Assembly (NCBI GenBank): GCA_963725275.1
Contig: CAVRXS010000007.1
Coordinates: 1 to 64,000, forward strand
Length of the DNA stretch: 64,000 bases
Source of the DNA: Bog-756 sp963725275
Lineage (GTDB): Bacteria; Actinomycetota; Acidimicrobiia; Acidimicrobiales; RAAP-2
Direction of reading: 5' to 3'
Shown here one piece after another: positions 1-8,402 of this stretch. Within the stretch, counting starts at the first letter, position 1. Every line of letters starts with the position of its first letter. Below the pieces are notes generated by a model. The model made no database searches. It was not told the DNA's origin and was given only the letters and a program-made list of their open reading frames with translations. A program made the position numbers and the translations under genes.

Positions 1-284
1 GCGATCAGTGATTCCCGCGTTTCGCGGAAATCAGCGAAAGTCGCGGTCGGACAGAACCGGTTGCGCTCTCCCTCGGTAGTTGTATCTGATCGGAATTCGT
101 GGGTCGAGGATCATGGGTGCGGCTGGCCGACCGCAGAACAGCGATGAGCTTCGGGGTAGGTCCTGCACTGCGGTGATCGTTCGGATGGGACGGGAGCTGC
201 AGCCGTCAGCCGGACGTGATGCACCGTGTGCTTCGAGGCGGGCCTCGCGCCCGTGCGTCGATGCGCCGGCCGTCTGCGGGTTGC

Positions 285-839
285 TCAGATCTTTTGCAGT
301 ATGGCGTTGGTTGTGGCCAGGCTGAACTCCTCGGGGTCGAAGTCCTCGCCCAGCCATTCGGTGTACTCGTCGAACTCTTCGTGCTTGGGATCGGAGACTG
401 CCTCCAACATGTCGGCGTATCCGTAGGCTCCGCCGCAGTCCTCGGGAGGACACGATCGCTGACCGTCCAGGCACACGGCGAAGGTGAGCCCGATAGGGTC
501 CGTGAAGGTGTCCTCCACCACCGCCTGGTGCTGCCAGCCGTCACCGAAGTCGTACTCGTAGCGGAACTGGCGTACTTTCCCGATGGCCTTTGCGAGGGTG
601 AACTTCTTCTCGTCCAGCTCATCTTCGAGGTAATCGTCGAGATGCATCCCGTAACGCTTGGTGCCGATGGTGAAGGCGTGGAGGTGGGAGTCGGTCCATC
701 CCATGGCCGCCTGGAAGACATCGTGCAGCCGGGAGAGCCGGATGTCGGAGGGGATGAGCAGTCGCCGCCAGATGGGCGGATCCACGTCCTCCAGGTCGAT
801 CCGGATCTGGAGCACGGTCTGGGCCTTCTGGGTGGGCAC
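285..839 (-). CDS. pRiA4b ORF-3-like protein (IS passenger)
   Basis: The 184-residue product matches the plasmid pRiA4b ORF-3-like family, named after an Agrobacterium plasmid gene; its biochemical role is unknown. Recognisable blocks are LQIRIDLEDVDPPIWRR near the N-terminus, LHDVFQAAMGW, YEYDFGDGWQH in the middle and CPPEDCGG in the C-terminal third, followed by an acidic tail. I start it at the GTG at 839, because the conserved domain begins a few codons later and no ATG lies near. It follows istB on the same strand after an 82-bp gap and lies inside the IS21 inverted repeats, so it is cargo of the element rather than a host gene. It may be cotranscribed with istAB. Confidence 0.75.
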   Translation of the reverse strand: MPTQKAQTVLQIRIDLEDVDPPIWRRLLIPSDIRLSRLHDVFQAAMGWTDSHLHAFTIGTKRYGMHLDDYLEDELDEKKFTLAKAIGKVRQFRYEYDFGDGWQHQAVVEDTFTDPIGLTFAVCLDGQRSCPPEDCGGAYGYADMLEAVSDPKHEEFDEYTEWLGEDFDPEEFSLATTNAILQKI

Positions 840-921
840 GCCGTCAAGATACGCGAACCACGCAGTGCCGTCACGACGAGAGCTGCGCCACCGATCCCGA
901 TCTCCATCAACGTCACGGCGT

Positions 922-1692
922 TCATGCCTTGGACGCCTCGGCCAGGGCGGAGTGCTCCCGCATCCGCCACGAGGGTCCTTTGATGTTGAACACCACCGCT
1001 CTGTGCATGAGCCGGTCGAGGATGGCCCCGGCCACGACCGGGTCGCCGAACACGTCGCCCCAAGCGGGCAGGCCCCGGTTGGTGGTGACCAGGGTGGGAT
1101 GGCCGTTCTCGTAGCGGGCGTTGACCACGTGGAAGAACACGCCGGCCCCCTCGGTGTCGATGGGGAGGAGGCCGACGTCGTCGACCACCAGGACCGACGG
1201 TGCGGTGAACCCCCGCAGTTTGGTGGCGTAGTTCCCCTCTCTTCTGGCCTGGAGGAGGACCCGGACCATGGCGTCGGCCGACGAGAAGTAGCCCCGGTAG
1301 CCGGCCTCGACCGCCTTGGAGGCGAGGGCCACGGCCAGGTGGGTCTTGCCGCACCCGGGCTGGCCGAGGAACACCACGGGGCGGTTCTCCTCGATGAAGC
1401 GCAGCGTGGCCAGGTCATCGATGAGCTCCCTGTCCACCGATGGCTGGAAGTCGTAGTCGAACTCCTCGAGGCTGCGCACGTAGGGGAACCGGGCATAACG
1501 CAGCCGGGCGGTCAGGCGCCGGTTGGTGGTGGCGGCCACCTGTTCGGCCATCACCGCGGCCAGGTACTCGACGTGGCTCCAGCTCTCCTGTTTGGCCCGG
1601 TCGGCGACCGTGGCGAAACACTCGGTGGCCCGGCCCAACTGGAGATAGCCGAGATCGTTCTTCAGCTGCTCGTAGGAGGAGGTCGTGGTCAT
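922..1692 (-). CDS. istB: IS21-family helper ATPase IstB
   Basis: IstB is the AAA+ ATPase that assists the IS21 transposase IstA in target capture. The 256-residue product has a Walker A motif GQPGCGKTH at about residue 110, a Walker B segment VLVVDDVG, and the sensor-like LVTTNRG. Its length is normal for the family. The ATG start at 1692 overlaps the istA stop in an ATGA, the usual coupling of istA and istB. The frame is intact, while the upstream istA is frameshifted, so the element may no longer move on its own. Confidence 0.93.
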   Translation of the reverse strand: MTTTSSYEQLKNDLGYLQLGRATECFATVADRAKQESWSHVEYLAAVMAEQVAATTNRRLTARLRYARFPYVRSLEEFDYDFQPSVDRELIDDLATLRFIEENRPVVFLGQPGCGKTHLAVALASKAVEAGYRGYFSSADAMVRVLLQARREGNYATKLRGFTAPSVLVVDDVGLLPIDTEGAGVFFHVVNARYENGHPTLVTTNRGLPAWGDVFGDPVVAGAILDRLMHRAVVFNIKGPSWRMREHSALAEASKA

Positions 1693-2983
1693 GCCATCTC
1701 CCCGACCGCTCCGTAGCGGGCGCTGAGGTCAGGGGTGTCCACGTCGTAGTGGGCGAACGGTGTGGCCGGGCGGGGGACGAGGGGCCCGCCCACCACATGC
1801 AGCGGTGCCCTGGTCCGACCGAGAGCGCAGGCCTCTGCGGCCTGGCGGTGGGCGGGGTCCCACACGTCGTCATGCGGGGAATCAACGAGCCCGTGGGTGG
1901 CGACCGTCCTTCCACCCCAGGTGACCTGGAGCTGACCGGAGTCCACCTCCACCCGGGCTGCGACCATCTGGCCGAGGCACTCGGGTGGGACCGAGTAGCG
2001 AACCGCGTCCCACTCGATGAGCGGCAGGGCCACATGCACCCGGCGGGGATCCCGATAGGCGGTGTCGAACCGATGGGGTGGGAGTGGCGCCAAGAACTGG
2101 CGCTCGGTGGCCAGACGCTCGGCGGGGACCGCCCCCGTGGTCGAGTGCACCCGACCGTTCACGCGCTTGGCCAGCCATCCCTCCGCCGTCTGATTCAATT
2201 CGGCGATGGACGACGGCGGGCCGAGGACGGCCAGCTCCTCCAGGAACGAGACCTCGAGTCCCCGGAAGGGCCGCTCGATCTTGCCCTTGCGCTTGGCGTC
2301 TCCCGCCTGGCAGGCCTTGATCTCGGTGCCGTGGTGGACGGCGAACTCGACCGTCGGAGGGTAGAGGCTAAACCTGCGCCCTTGCGAGGTGCCGATGGCC
2401 CCCATCCGGTCGGTCCGTGATCGGTGGGGCACGCCGTCCAGCTCCTCGAAGTGCCGGACGAGTCCCTCGAAGGTGTGCTGGCGGTCGACCGAGGTGGTGA
2501 ACCACCACGTCAGGTATCTCGACCAACAGGCCACCGCCCCGAAGCACCACAGGGTCTCACCCAGACCAAAGGCCCGTCCTCGTGCCGAGCAGTCCGAGAA
2601 GTCGAACTGAGATTCCTCGCCAGGGGCGGTCTCGATGGGCACCGACACCTGGGGTGCAGGTCGGAATCGGGGACCGCGGAGCTCTCGGACCTTCCGGACC
2701 ACCGACGGATAGGAGCCACAGAACCCCTCGGCCGTGTGATCTCGTAGACGCTGGTCGACAACAGGCGAGACGGTGGCTCGATCAGCTCGGTGATTCGGGA
2801 TCCCCAACGGCTGTCCACCACCAGCGATGCCGGGTCTGCCGATCGCTTCGGTGGTGGGCCACCGCTCTTCAGCCACTTGGACACCGTGGCCGGGTGGTAG
2901 TTGGTCTCGCGGGCGATCTCGGCGATCGTCCAGCCTTGGCTTCTCATGCCAAGCACGTCCATGTACTCCTCCTGGGTAAACAT
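1689..2983 (-). pseudogene. istA: IS21-family transposase IstA, frameshifted
   Basis: IstA is the DDE transposase of IS21. The N-terminal part (from ATG 2983) holds a helix-turn-helix, with GWTIAEIARETNYHPATVSK, and then runs out of frame after LLSTSVYEI. The rest of the protein continues in another frame from TAEGFCGSYPSVVR. A single missing base near 2735-2745 explains the switch. The catalytic core follows, with a first acidic residue in FDFSD and a final acidic region KGKIERPFRGL. The C-terminal domain is complete and ends in the ATGA overlap with istB. An upstream in-frame ATG at 3019 is possible. A sequencing error cannot be excluded. Confidence 0.85.
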
Positions 2984-3141
2984 GACAGTGGCTTCCTCCA
3001 GTGCTCGGTGTTTCGTCACCCGAGACGCTGGAGGAGGCCACCACTGTCGTGGTGGATACCGTCGGAGAAGTGCAACTTGTTCTAATCAACCGCGAAATTT
3101 CAGTGATCGCCGAACGCGGGTTTCGCTGATCGCCCACACAC

Positions 3142-4296
3142 GCCAAGGCGCTCTTTGGCGCCGAGCACGCCTACGTCCAACCCCATTCGGGTATCGACGC
3201 AAACCTGGTCGCCTACTGGGCCATCCTTGCCCACCGAATCGAACGGCCTGTTCTCGCTGATGCTGGTGTGGTTCATGTGAACGACCTCGAAGCCGTGAGC
3301 TGGGACAAGCTGCGCAATGACCTGCACTCCCAGCGCATGATGGGCATGGCGCTCGACGCCGGTGGCCATCTCACCCATGGATTCCGACCCAACGTCTCCG
3401 GGAAGCTCTTCGACCAGACCAGCTACGGGGTCGATCCCACCTCCGGGCTCCTCGACTACGACGCCATCGCTGCTCAGGCCAGGGAGTTCCGTCCCTTGGT
3501 GCTGGTCGCCGGGTACTCCGCTTACCCCCGGAACCCCAATTTCGCCACCTTGGCCGAGATCGCCCACGACGTCGGGGCCACGTTCATGGTCGACATGGCC
3601 CACTTCGCTGGTCTGGTGGCCGGAAAGGTCCTCACCGGCGACCTCGATCCGGTTCCTTATGCCGATGTGGTGACCTCCACCACCCACAAGTCACTGCGGG
3701 GACCTCGAGGTGGGCTGGTGCTCTGCACCGAGGAGTACGCACCGTACGTAGACAGGGGGTGTCCAATGGTCCTAGGCGGGCCGCTACCCCACGTAATGGC
3801 TGCCAAGGCCATCGCTTTGTCCGAGGCCCGCGGGCCTTCATTTGCCGCGTATGCGGCCCAGATCGTGGCAAATGCCCGGGCGCTTGCTGATGGGTTGGTA
3901 CGCAGAGGAGCAGAACTGGTCACCGGTGGCACCGACAACCACCTTGTCCTCATCGACGTTGCCACCGGCTTCGGCCTCACCGGTCGTCAGGCCGAGGCCG
4001 CTCTGCTTAATGCGGGCGTAGTCACAAATCGCAACTCAGTACCAGGTGACGCCAACGGAGCCTGGTACACCTCCGGGATCCGACTCGGCACCCCGGCATT
4101 GACCACACTCGGATTCGGGGCAGACGAGCTCGACGAGGTCGCTGACATCCTAGTGAATGCGCTACGAGCCACGACCCCCGCTACGTCCACCGCCAAGGCG
4201 AAGTACGAGATCGATCCTGTCGTTGCCCAGGCCTGCCGGGCCCGGTGCGCCGATCTGCTCGCCCACCACCACCTCTATCCGGAGATCAAACTGTGA
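3142..4296 (+). pseudogene. glyA: serine hydroxymethyltransferase, 5' end removed by IS21
   Basis: This frame encodes about 385 C-terminal residues of a glycine/serine hydroxymethyltransferase, the PLP enzyme that exchanges serine and tetrahydrofolate for glycine and methylene-THF. The open frame begins right at the IS21 end with AKALFGAEHAYVQPHSG, which in intact SHMTs lies roughly 90-100 residues into the protein. The PLP lysine is in STTHKSLRGPRGG, and VDMAHFAGLVAG precedes it. It has the longer linker (DKLRNDLHSQRMMGMALD) seen in some larger SHMTs. A GTG at 3268 could restart translation, but the product would lack part of the active site. The missing 5' part should lie just left of the window. 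Confidence 0.85.
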
Positions 4297-4771
4297 AGCC
4301 GCACCAATAGGAGCGAAGACGATCCCGTAGCGGCGCAGTTCAAACGTTCGCCGCAGCGGGAATGTCCCGTAAGACCCGCCCGGAGAAAATACCTGGATAG
4401 GTAGGTGATGCAGGACGTCCTAAGTTCGGTTCGGACTGCGTTCTGTGGTTTTTCTGCGCGTCGCGCATTTGATTCGGCCAGTCTCATGTACGGGTCACAC
4501 TGCACGAGCCTCGAAGACAGGGGCAAGACCCGTCAAGCCATTGTTTGGCAGGCGGACCATTAGGTGCCCCATAATGCTCACGTGCCCGCTATTGCGTTGC
4601 GCCCCCAATCGCCGGACCTGCGGCGGTTATCGAGCGACCCGCGGCTCGCGATAGTTTCGTGCACTGTTGGGCTAGCGGAGCTGTCCACGGGCACCGATTC
4701 ACTCCATCGGCTACCGTCCTTGCATTCGCCGTTCCACCTCCTCGAAGGACGGCACGGCTCATAAAGTAAAG
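4297..4771 (+). other. intergenic, no gene recognised
   Basis: This 475-bp stretch after glyA contains no convincing coding frame. A GCGGCG...CGCCGC inverted repeat near 4334-4356 could form a weak hairpin, but it has no T-tract, so a terminator is not supported. Its right edge carries the first copy of the IS66 target duplication AAGTAAAG (4764-4771). Before the IS66 insertion this region would have been the upstream region of the YVTN-repeat gene that now begins at 6843, so that gene's promoter probably lies here. Confidence 0.5.
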
Positions 4772-4831
4772 GTAATCAGTCAGGTCCTCTGAGAGCGCCA
4801 TCCGCCACCTGGGAGAACGTCGCGCGTAACG

Positions 4832-6340
4832 TTGGGAATTCCACCCGACGACCGCTCTCCCTTCGATGATGAGCCCTCCTATCAGGAGCTGGCTGAGCAC
4901 GTCGCCGCCTTGCAGTTGTTCACCGAGCAGTTGAGCGCGGAGACCGAACAGCTGCGGACGGAGAATGAGTCACTACGCGATCTGGTGGCGCGACTCGAGG
5001 CCGAGCTGGGGCGGCATTCGGAAAACTCGTCGAAGCCGCCGTCGCAAGATCCCATGGCTCCCCGCCAGTCGCGCGCCGAAAGACGCGCCGCGGGGCGAGC
5101 GGCGGGTCGGGCTCAGGGCAAGCAGCCCGGCGCCCCGGGAGCGCATCTGGCTCGACGTGTCCCCGACGAGGTCATCGTGCACCCACCCGTGAGCTGCCGG
5201 GGATGCGGGGCCGACCTGGCCGGGGCCGACGTGGTCGGTGAGATCCGCCGGCAGGTGCTCGAGATCCCCCGGATCGAGCTACGCGTGACCGACCATGTCG
5301 CCGAGCGCCGGCGGTGCTCTTGCGGACATGAGACGACCGGCATGTTCCCCCCCGAGGCCCGGGCGCCGGTGTGCTGGGGTCCCGAGGTGCGGGCCTTCGC
5401 CGTCTATCTGATGGACCGCCAGCACCTGCCCCTCGAGCGCACCGCCGAGCTGTTGGCCGAGCTGCTCGGAGCCAACGTGTCGACGGGGTGGTTGAGCTCG
5501 GTGCAGGCCGAGGCGGCCGGTCTGCTGGGTCCGTTTATCACGGCGGTGAAGATCGGTCTTGCTGACGCCCCCGTCGTCCACGCCGACGAAACAGGCACCA
5601 GGGTGGGAACCACCAAGCGCTGGGTGCACACGTTGGCCACGAACCTGCTGACCCTCCTCGTCGTGCACCCGAGGCGCGGTGTCGAGGCCATGGAGGACAT
5701 CGGGGTGCTGGCCGACTACGGCGGCACCATCGTCCACGACGGATGGGCGTCCTACGACGTCTTCACCGGTGCCGGGCACGCCCAGTGCGGGGCGCACCTG
5801 GTCCGCCACCTCCGCGCCGTGGGCGAGACGCCCGAGTTCTCGACGTGGAGCGCCCAGATGATCGAGATCCTCCTGGCGGCCAAGGCCGCCAACGAACAGG
5901 CCGCCGACATCGGTCTTCCCCGGGTCCGCCACCGGCGGGCGAACGCCATCAGCAACCGCTACCACGACACCTTGGACGCCGCCTTCGCCGTCCTCCCCGA
6001 GGGACCACCCCCGAGGCGGCGGCATACCGGCGGGTGGTCCACACAGCAGCGCGACGCATGGAACCTGGCCACCCGCCTGCGCGTGGAGGCACCCGACGTC
6101 CTTCATCTGTTGCGAGACAGCGCCGTGCCATTTGACAACAACACCGGCGAGAGAGCGCTTCGCATGGTGAAACTGCACGACAAGATCAGCGGCTCGTTCC
6201 GAAGCGATGACGGGGCCCAGGCCTTCGCCACCATTCGCTCCTACCTACAGACCGCTGCTCTCCAGGGCCACAACCGACTGGCCGTTCTCCGCCAACTCTT
6301 CGTCGACGGGCCCTGGCTGCCCCAGGCCGGCGTTGGGTAG
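4832..6340 (+). CDS. IS66-family transposase (TnpC type)
   Basis: The product has 502 residues, a normal length for this transposase. Domain order is clear: an N-terminal coiled-coil/leucine-rich segment (about residues 15-65), a basic linker, a zinc-finger-like segment with CRGCGADL and CSCGHET (about 120-170), and the DDE core. The catalytic residues can be placed in HADETG, HDGWASYD and NNTGERALRMVK, the last followed by the conserved HDKISGSFRS. The frame is intact and opens with a GTG codon at 4832, 60 bp inside the left end. With intact ends and a perfect duplication, it looks like a recent and possibly active insertion. Confidence 0.93.
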   Translation: MGIPPDDRSPFDDEPSYQELAEHVAALQLFTEQLSAETEQLRTENESLRDLVARLEAELGRHSENSSKPPSQDPMAPRQSRAERRAAGRAAGRAQGKQPGAPGAHLARRVPDEVIVHPPVSCRGCGADLAGADVVGEIRRQVLEIPRIELRVTDHVAERRRCSCGHETTGMFPPEARAPVCWGPEVRAFAVYLMDRQHLPLERTAELLAELLGANVSTGWLSSVQAEAAGLLGPFITAVKIGLADAPVVHADETGTRVGTTKRWVHTLATNLLTLLVVHPRRGVEAMEDIGVLADYGGTIVHDGWASYDVFTGAGHAQCGAHLVRHLRAVGETPEFSTWSAQMIEILLAAKAANEQAADIGLPRVRHRRANAISNRYHDTLDAAFAVLPEGPPPRRRHTGGWSTQQRDAWNLATRLRVEAPDVLHLLRDSAVPFDNNTGERALRMVKLHDKISGSFRSDDGAQAFATIRSYLQTAALQGHNRLAVLRQLFVDGPWLPQAGVG

Positions 6341-6382
6341 ACGTCAGGCGCCGCGGGTCCAACGCGACAAGACTGTGGCGCC

Positions 6383-6814
6383 GTGGCCACCCAGAAGAAG
6401 CGAACCCGGTCCACTCGACCAGCTGCTCCTCGGGCCGACCTGTCCCAGACGAGTCCCGAGGAGGTCGCCGGCATCCTGGCGAGTTCGAGCGGACTTGATA
6501 TCGAGCCTCTCCTCCTCGCCATACGCGTCGGACTCCTCGACGATCACCTCGACCGCATCGTGACCACCGTGCAGTCGCGTGTCGGCGCGCTCGAAGCCGC
6601 CGCGCAGATCATCGCCATTGCCACATTGAAGGTCGGCGACCGGGTGGAGCTCGGCCACAACCTCCGACCTCTGTACTTGCACGGAAAGGCTGCACGGGTC
6701 ATCGCCCAGGACGGGGACAAATGGATCGTCCGCCTCGAACATCCCATCGGCCGCTTCAAGGATGCCGATCTACGCCTGTCTGCAACTCAGCTCGCAACCG
6801 TGACGAACACCTGA
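6383..6814 (+). CDS. hypothetical protein, passenger of IS66
   Basis: This 143-residue protein starts at GTG 6383, 42 bp after the transposase, on the same strand. It lies wholly inside the IS66 inverted repeats. The N-terminus is basic and Ser/Pro-rich. A helical middle (about 25-75) follows, and then a beta-rich segment, LKVGDRVELGHNLRPLYLHG to KWIVRLEHPIGRF, which resembles a KOW/SH3-like nucleic-acid or protein-binding barrel. I do not recognise the family. Its position says it belongs to the element. It could modulate transposition or be unrelated cargo. No signal peptide or membrane segment is visible. Confidence 0.65.
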   Translation: MATQKKRTRSTRPAAPRADLSQTSPEEVAGILASSSGLDIEPLLLAIRVGLLDDHLDRIVTTVQSRVGALEAAAQIIAIATLKVGDRVELGHNLRPLYLHGKAARVIAQDGDKWIVRLEHPIGRFKDADLRLSATQLATVTNT

Positions 6815-6842
6815 CTGGTTACAAGTAAAGAGGGGTATCACC

Positions 6843-7469
6843 ATGGCGGAGGTCGTTAGGTCCCGATTGTCCCGGTTGGCGAGAGGGGCGGGTACTGCGA
6901 TCGGTGCAGCTGCACTCGCCGCTGTTGCATTGACCCCCGTGGGAGCGCCACAAGCGGCTGCCCTGACAATTCACTACGCGTATGTGGCCAACGGCAGTTC
7001 GAACACCGTGAGCGTCATCAACACCGCCACCAACATGGTGGTGAAGACGGTGGCGGTCGGCCTCTACCCATCCGCGGTCGCCATCACCCCCCACGGGAGC
7101 TACACCTATGTGGCCAACGGCAGTTCGAACACCGTGAGCGTCATCAACACCGCCACCAACATGGTGGTGAAGACGGTGGCGGTCGGCCTCTACCCATCCG
7201 CGGTCGCCATCACCCCCCACGGGAGCTACACCTATGTGGCCAACGGCAGTTCGAACACCGTGAGCGTCATCAACACCGCCACCAACACGGTGGTGAAGAC
7301 GGTGACGGTCGGCCTCTACCCATCCGCGGTCGCCATCACCCCCCACGGGAGCTACACCTATGTGGCCAACGGCAGTTCGAACACCGTGAGCGTCATCAAC
7401 ACCGCCACCAACACGGTGGTGAAGACGGTGACGGTCGGCCGCTTCCCAGAGGGCGTCGCCCTCACCTGA
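6843..7469 (+). CDS. secreted YVTN beta-propeller repeat protein
   Basis: The 208-residue product begins with a signal peptide: basic residues, then a hydrophobic stretch of Ala/Val, and a likely cleavage after PQAAA near residue 38. The rest is four tandem 42-residue YVTN-type blades, each with YVANGSSNTVSVINTATN and KTV.VG...PSAVAITPHGSY. Such repeats form surface or periplasmic beta-propellers. Four blades is too few for a closed seven-blade propeller, so the protein is either truncated or must assemble with itself. The AGAGGGG ribosome binding site sits directly after the IS66 target duplication, so the IS separates the gene from its native promoter. Confidence 0.85.
   Translation: MAEVVRSRLSRLARGAGTAIGAAALAAVALTPVGAPQAAALTIHYAYVANGSSNTVSVINTATNMVVKTVAVGLYPSAVAITPHGSYTYVANGSSNTVSVINTATNMVVKTVAVGLYPSAVAITPHGSYTYVANGSSNTVSVINTATNTVVKTVTVGLYPSAVAITPHGSYTYVANGSSNTVSVINTATNTVVKTVTVGRFPEGVALT
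6981..7469 (+). repeat. four tandem 126-bp repeats encoding YVTN blades
   Basis: Repeat units start at 6981, 7107, 7233 and 7359, exactly 126 bp apart. Units 1 and 2 are nearly identical, as are 3 and 4; the two pairs differ mainly at one Met/Thr and one Ala/Thr codon. The last unit diverges after VG, where the gene ends. Near-identity at third codon positions shows recent amplification or homogenisation, so copy number may vary between strains. Confidence 0.95.
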
Positions 7470-7552
7470 GTTGGGTTCCGCTAAATATCCCCGATCACCG
7501 GGAGAGTGTCTGCTCCGGCTAACTGGCGCCCGCACCACGGCATACTGAAGCC

Positions 7553-7891
7553 ATGCCGAAGGACCTGTCGGGTCTGAGTCCGGAACTGAGGGCCGCTGCT
7601 TGCTTCACCAATAGCGGCAGGGAGGTCATGTGGCCTCGGGGCGAGGTCGAGCGAGTGGTCAACGAACTGGCGGACGACGGAAAGAAGGTTCTCGGCCTTG
7701 ATCTGCGGAGCGACGGAGAAGGCTCGCCACCGCCAGGGCTGTCTACCGAGGTTCCGTGGAGCGCCTATTGGCCAGACCGGTCTTCGCAGATTGGCGAAGT
7801 GGAAGACGCTAGGCGGCAGGCGTTGGAGGATTTGCGCCGCGCTGGATTGGCGGACCTGGACGACTATCGCTGGGTGCTCGTCAACTGGTAG
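7553..7891 (+). CDS. hypothetical protein
   Basis: The product is 112 residues, probably cytoplasmic, with no signal peptide or membrane helix. It reads as a small alpha/beta protein: an N-terminal helix with CFTNSGREVMWPRGEVERVV, then VLGLDLRSDGEG, VPWSAYWP, and a C-terminal helix ending in YRWVLVNW. I recall similar small actinobacterial proteins without assigned function but cannot name a family. ATG 7553 is used because it directly precedes the conserved-looking part. It stands alone between the YVTN gene and the tail-collar remnant. Confidence 0.6.
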   Translation: MPKDLSGLSPELRAAACFTNSGREVMWPRGEVERVVNELADDGKKVLGLDLRSDGEGSPPPGLSTEVPWSAYWPDRSSQIGEVEDARRQALEDLRRAGLADLDDYRWVLVNW

Positions 7892-7978
7892 TGCCCCTGA
7901 CCACGGTTATGCGATGGAGCGAAGGAAGTCGATCACCGAGTCAGGGTGCGGCTGAATGCGCCCTCTTGCTGTGGTCGC

Positions 7979-8402
7979 TCACGGAAAGTCGCCCGATACG
8001 CAGATGGTGTAGGTGAGTCCGTTCGGTGCTGCGGCTCTGAGGTTGGGAAGCGCAAAAGTGGACGTACCGTTCCCGCCGTACTTGGTTCCGAGCAGGGCGA
8101 ACAGGACCGTGTGTGTGGCGATCTTGAGGATCTGGCCGTCGGCAGGCATCCCGATGTAAGTGTTGCCCGCCGTGAGCATGATCTGACCCAACGTGCATGG
8201 TGCTCCACCTGTAGCAAATGTGCTGGCTGATTGCGTACCCACTCCGAAAGCAGTCGTGGAGTTCCAGGAGATCTGCGTAGCTCCAGCGCTGCACGTCGGA
8301 CGAATCGTTCCCACTTGGGTGAGCTGGCCGGCCTTGAGACAGGCGTGGTAGGTGGTGTTTGATCCACTCGCCCCTGCGGTCACAGCCGCCGCCAGTCCTA
8401 AG
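7979..8402 (-). pseudogene. secreted tail-collar protein, 3' part (split by IS1380)
   Basis: This is the mature part of a secreted protein with a phage tail-collar-like domain. The C-terminal half contains LGQIMLTAGNTYIGMPADGQ, HTVLFALLGTKYGGNG and TFALPNLR, the hallmark of tail collar / microcystin-dependent-protein domains. The N-terminal half has NTTYHACLKAGQL and TQISWNS, a module I associate with secreted actinobacterial proteins. The frame is cut at 8402 by an IS1380 element. Its missing signal peptide is found intact at 10025-10091, on the other side of the IS. Joining the two across one copy of CTTAG gives an uninterrupted frame. Confidence 0.8.

Larger units (their letters stand above)
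1..3140 (-). mobile_element. IS21-family insertion sequence with passenger gene
   Basis: The element holds istA, istB and a pRiA4b ORF-3-like gene, all on the minus strand. The first 45 bases of the window and the reverse complement of about 3089-3133 form an imperfect inverted repeat: both start GCGATCAG and share CCCGCGTT, and each end contains a second GATCA/ATCA-type repeat, as is usual for the multiple transposase-binding repeats of IS21. On the right the repeat is preceded by TGTGTGG, so the right end is probably 3138-3140. The left end lies at or just before base 1. The right edge runs straight into the glyA reading frame, so the element interrupts that gene. The target duplication cannot be checked because the left flank is outside the window. 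Confidence 0.8.
4772..6822 (+). mobile_element. IS66-family element (tnpC only) with passenger gene
   Basis: The ends match in inverted orientation: GTAATCAGTCAGGT at 4772-4785 and the complement of 6809-6822, GTAACCAGTCAGGT, which agree at 13 of 14 positions. GTAA is the usual start of IS66 ends. An exact 8-bp target duplication, AAGTAAAG, flanks the element at 4764-4771 and 6823-6830; 8 bp is the normal size for IS66. The element contains one transposase gene without tnpA or tnpB, as in the ISBst12-like subgroup, plus a second gene at 6383-6814 that ends 8 bp before the right end. Removing it rejoins the sequence directly before the ribosome binding site of the YVTN gene. Confidence 0.9.

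Noticed and set aside
4334..4356. Terminator after glyA
   Set aside because: A 6-bp GC stem exists, but there is no T-run after it and the loop is long.
6981..7469. Regular repeats that could suggest a CRISPR-like or satellite array
   Set aside because: The 126-bp units are fully coding, in frame, and give YVTN blades; there are no spacers.
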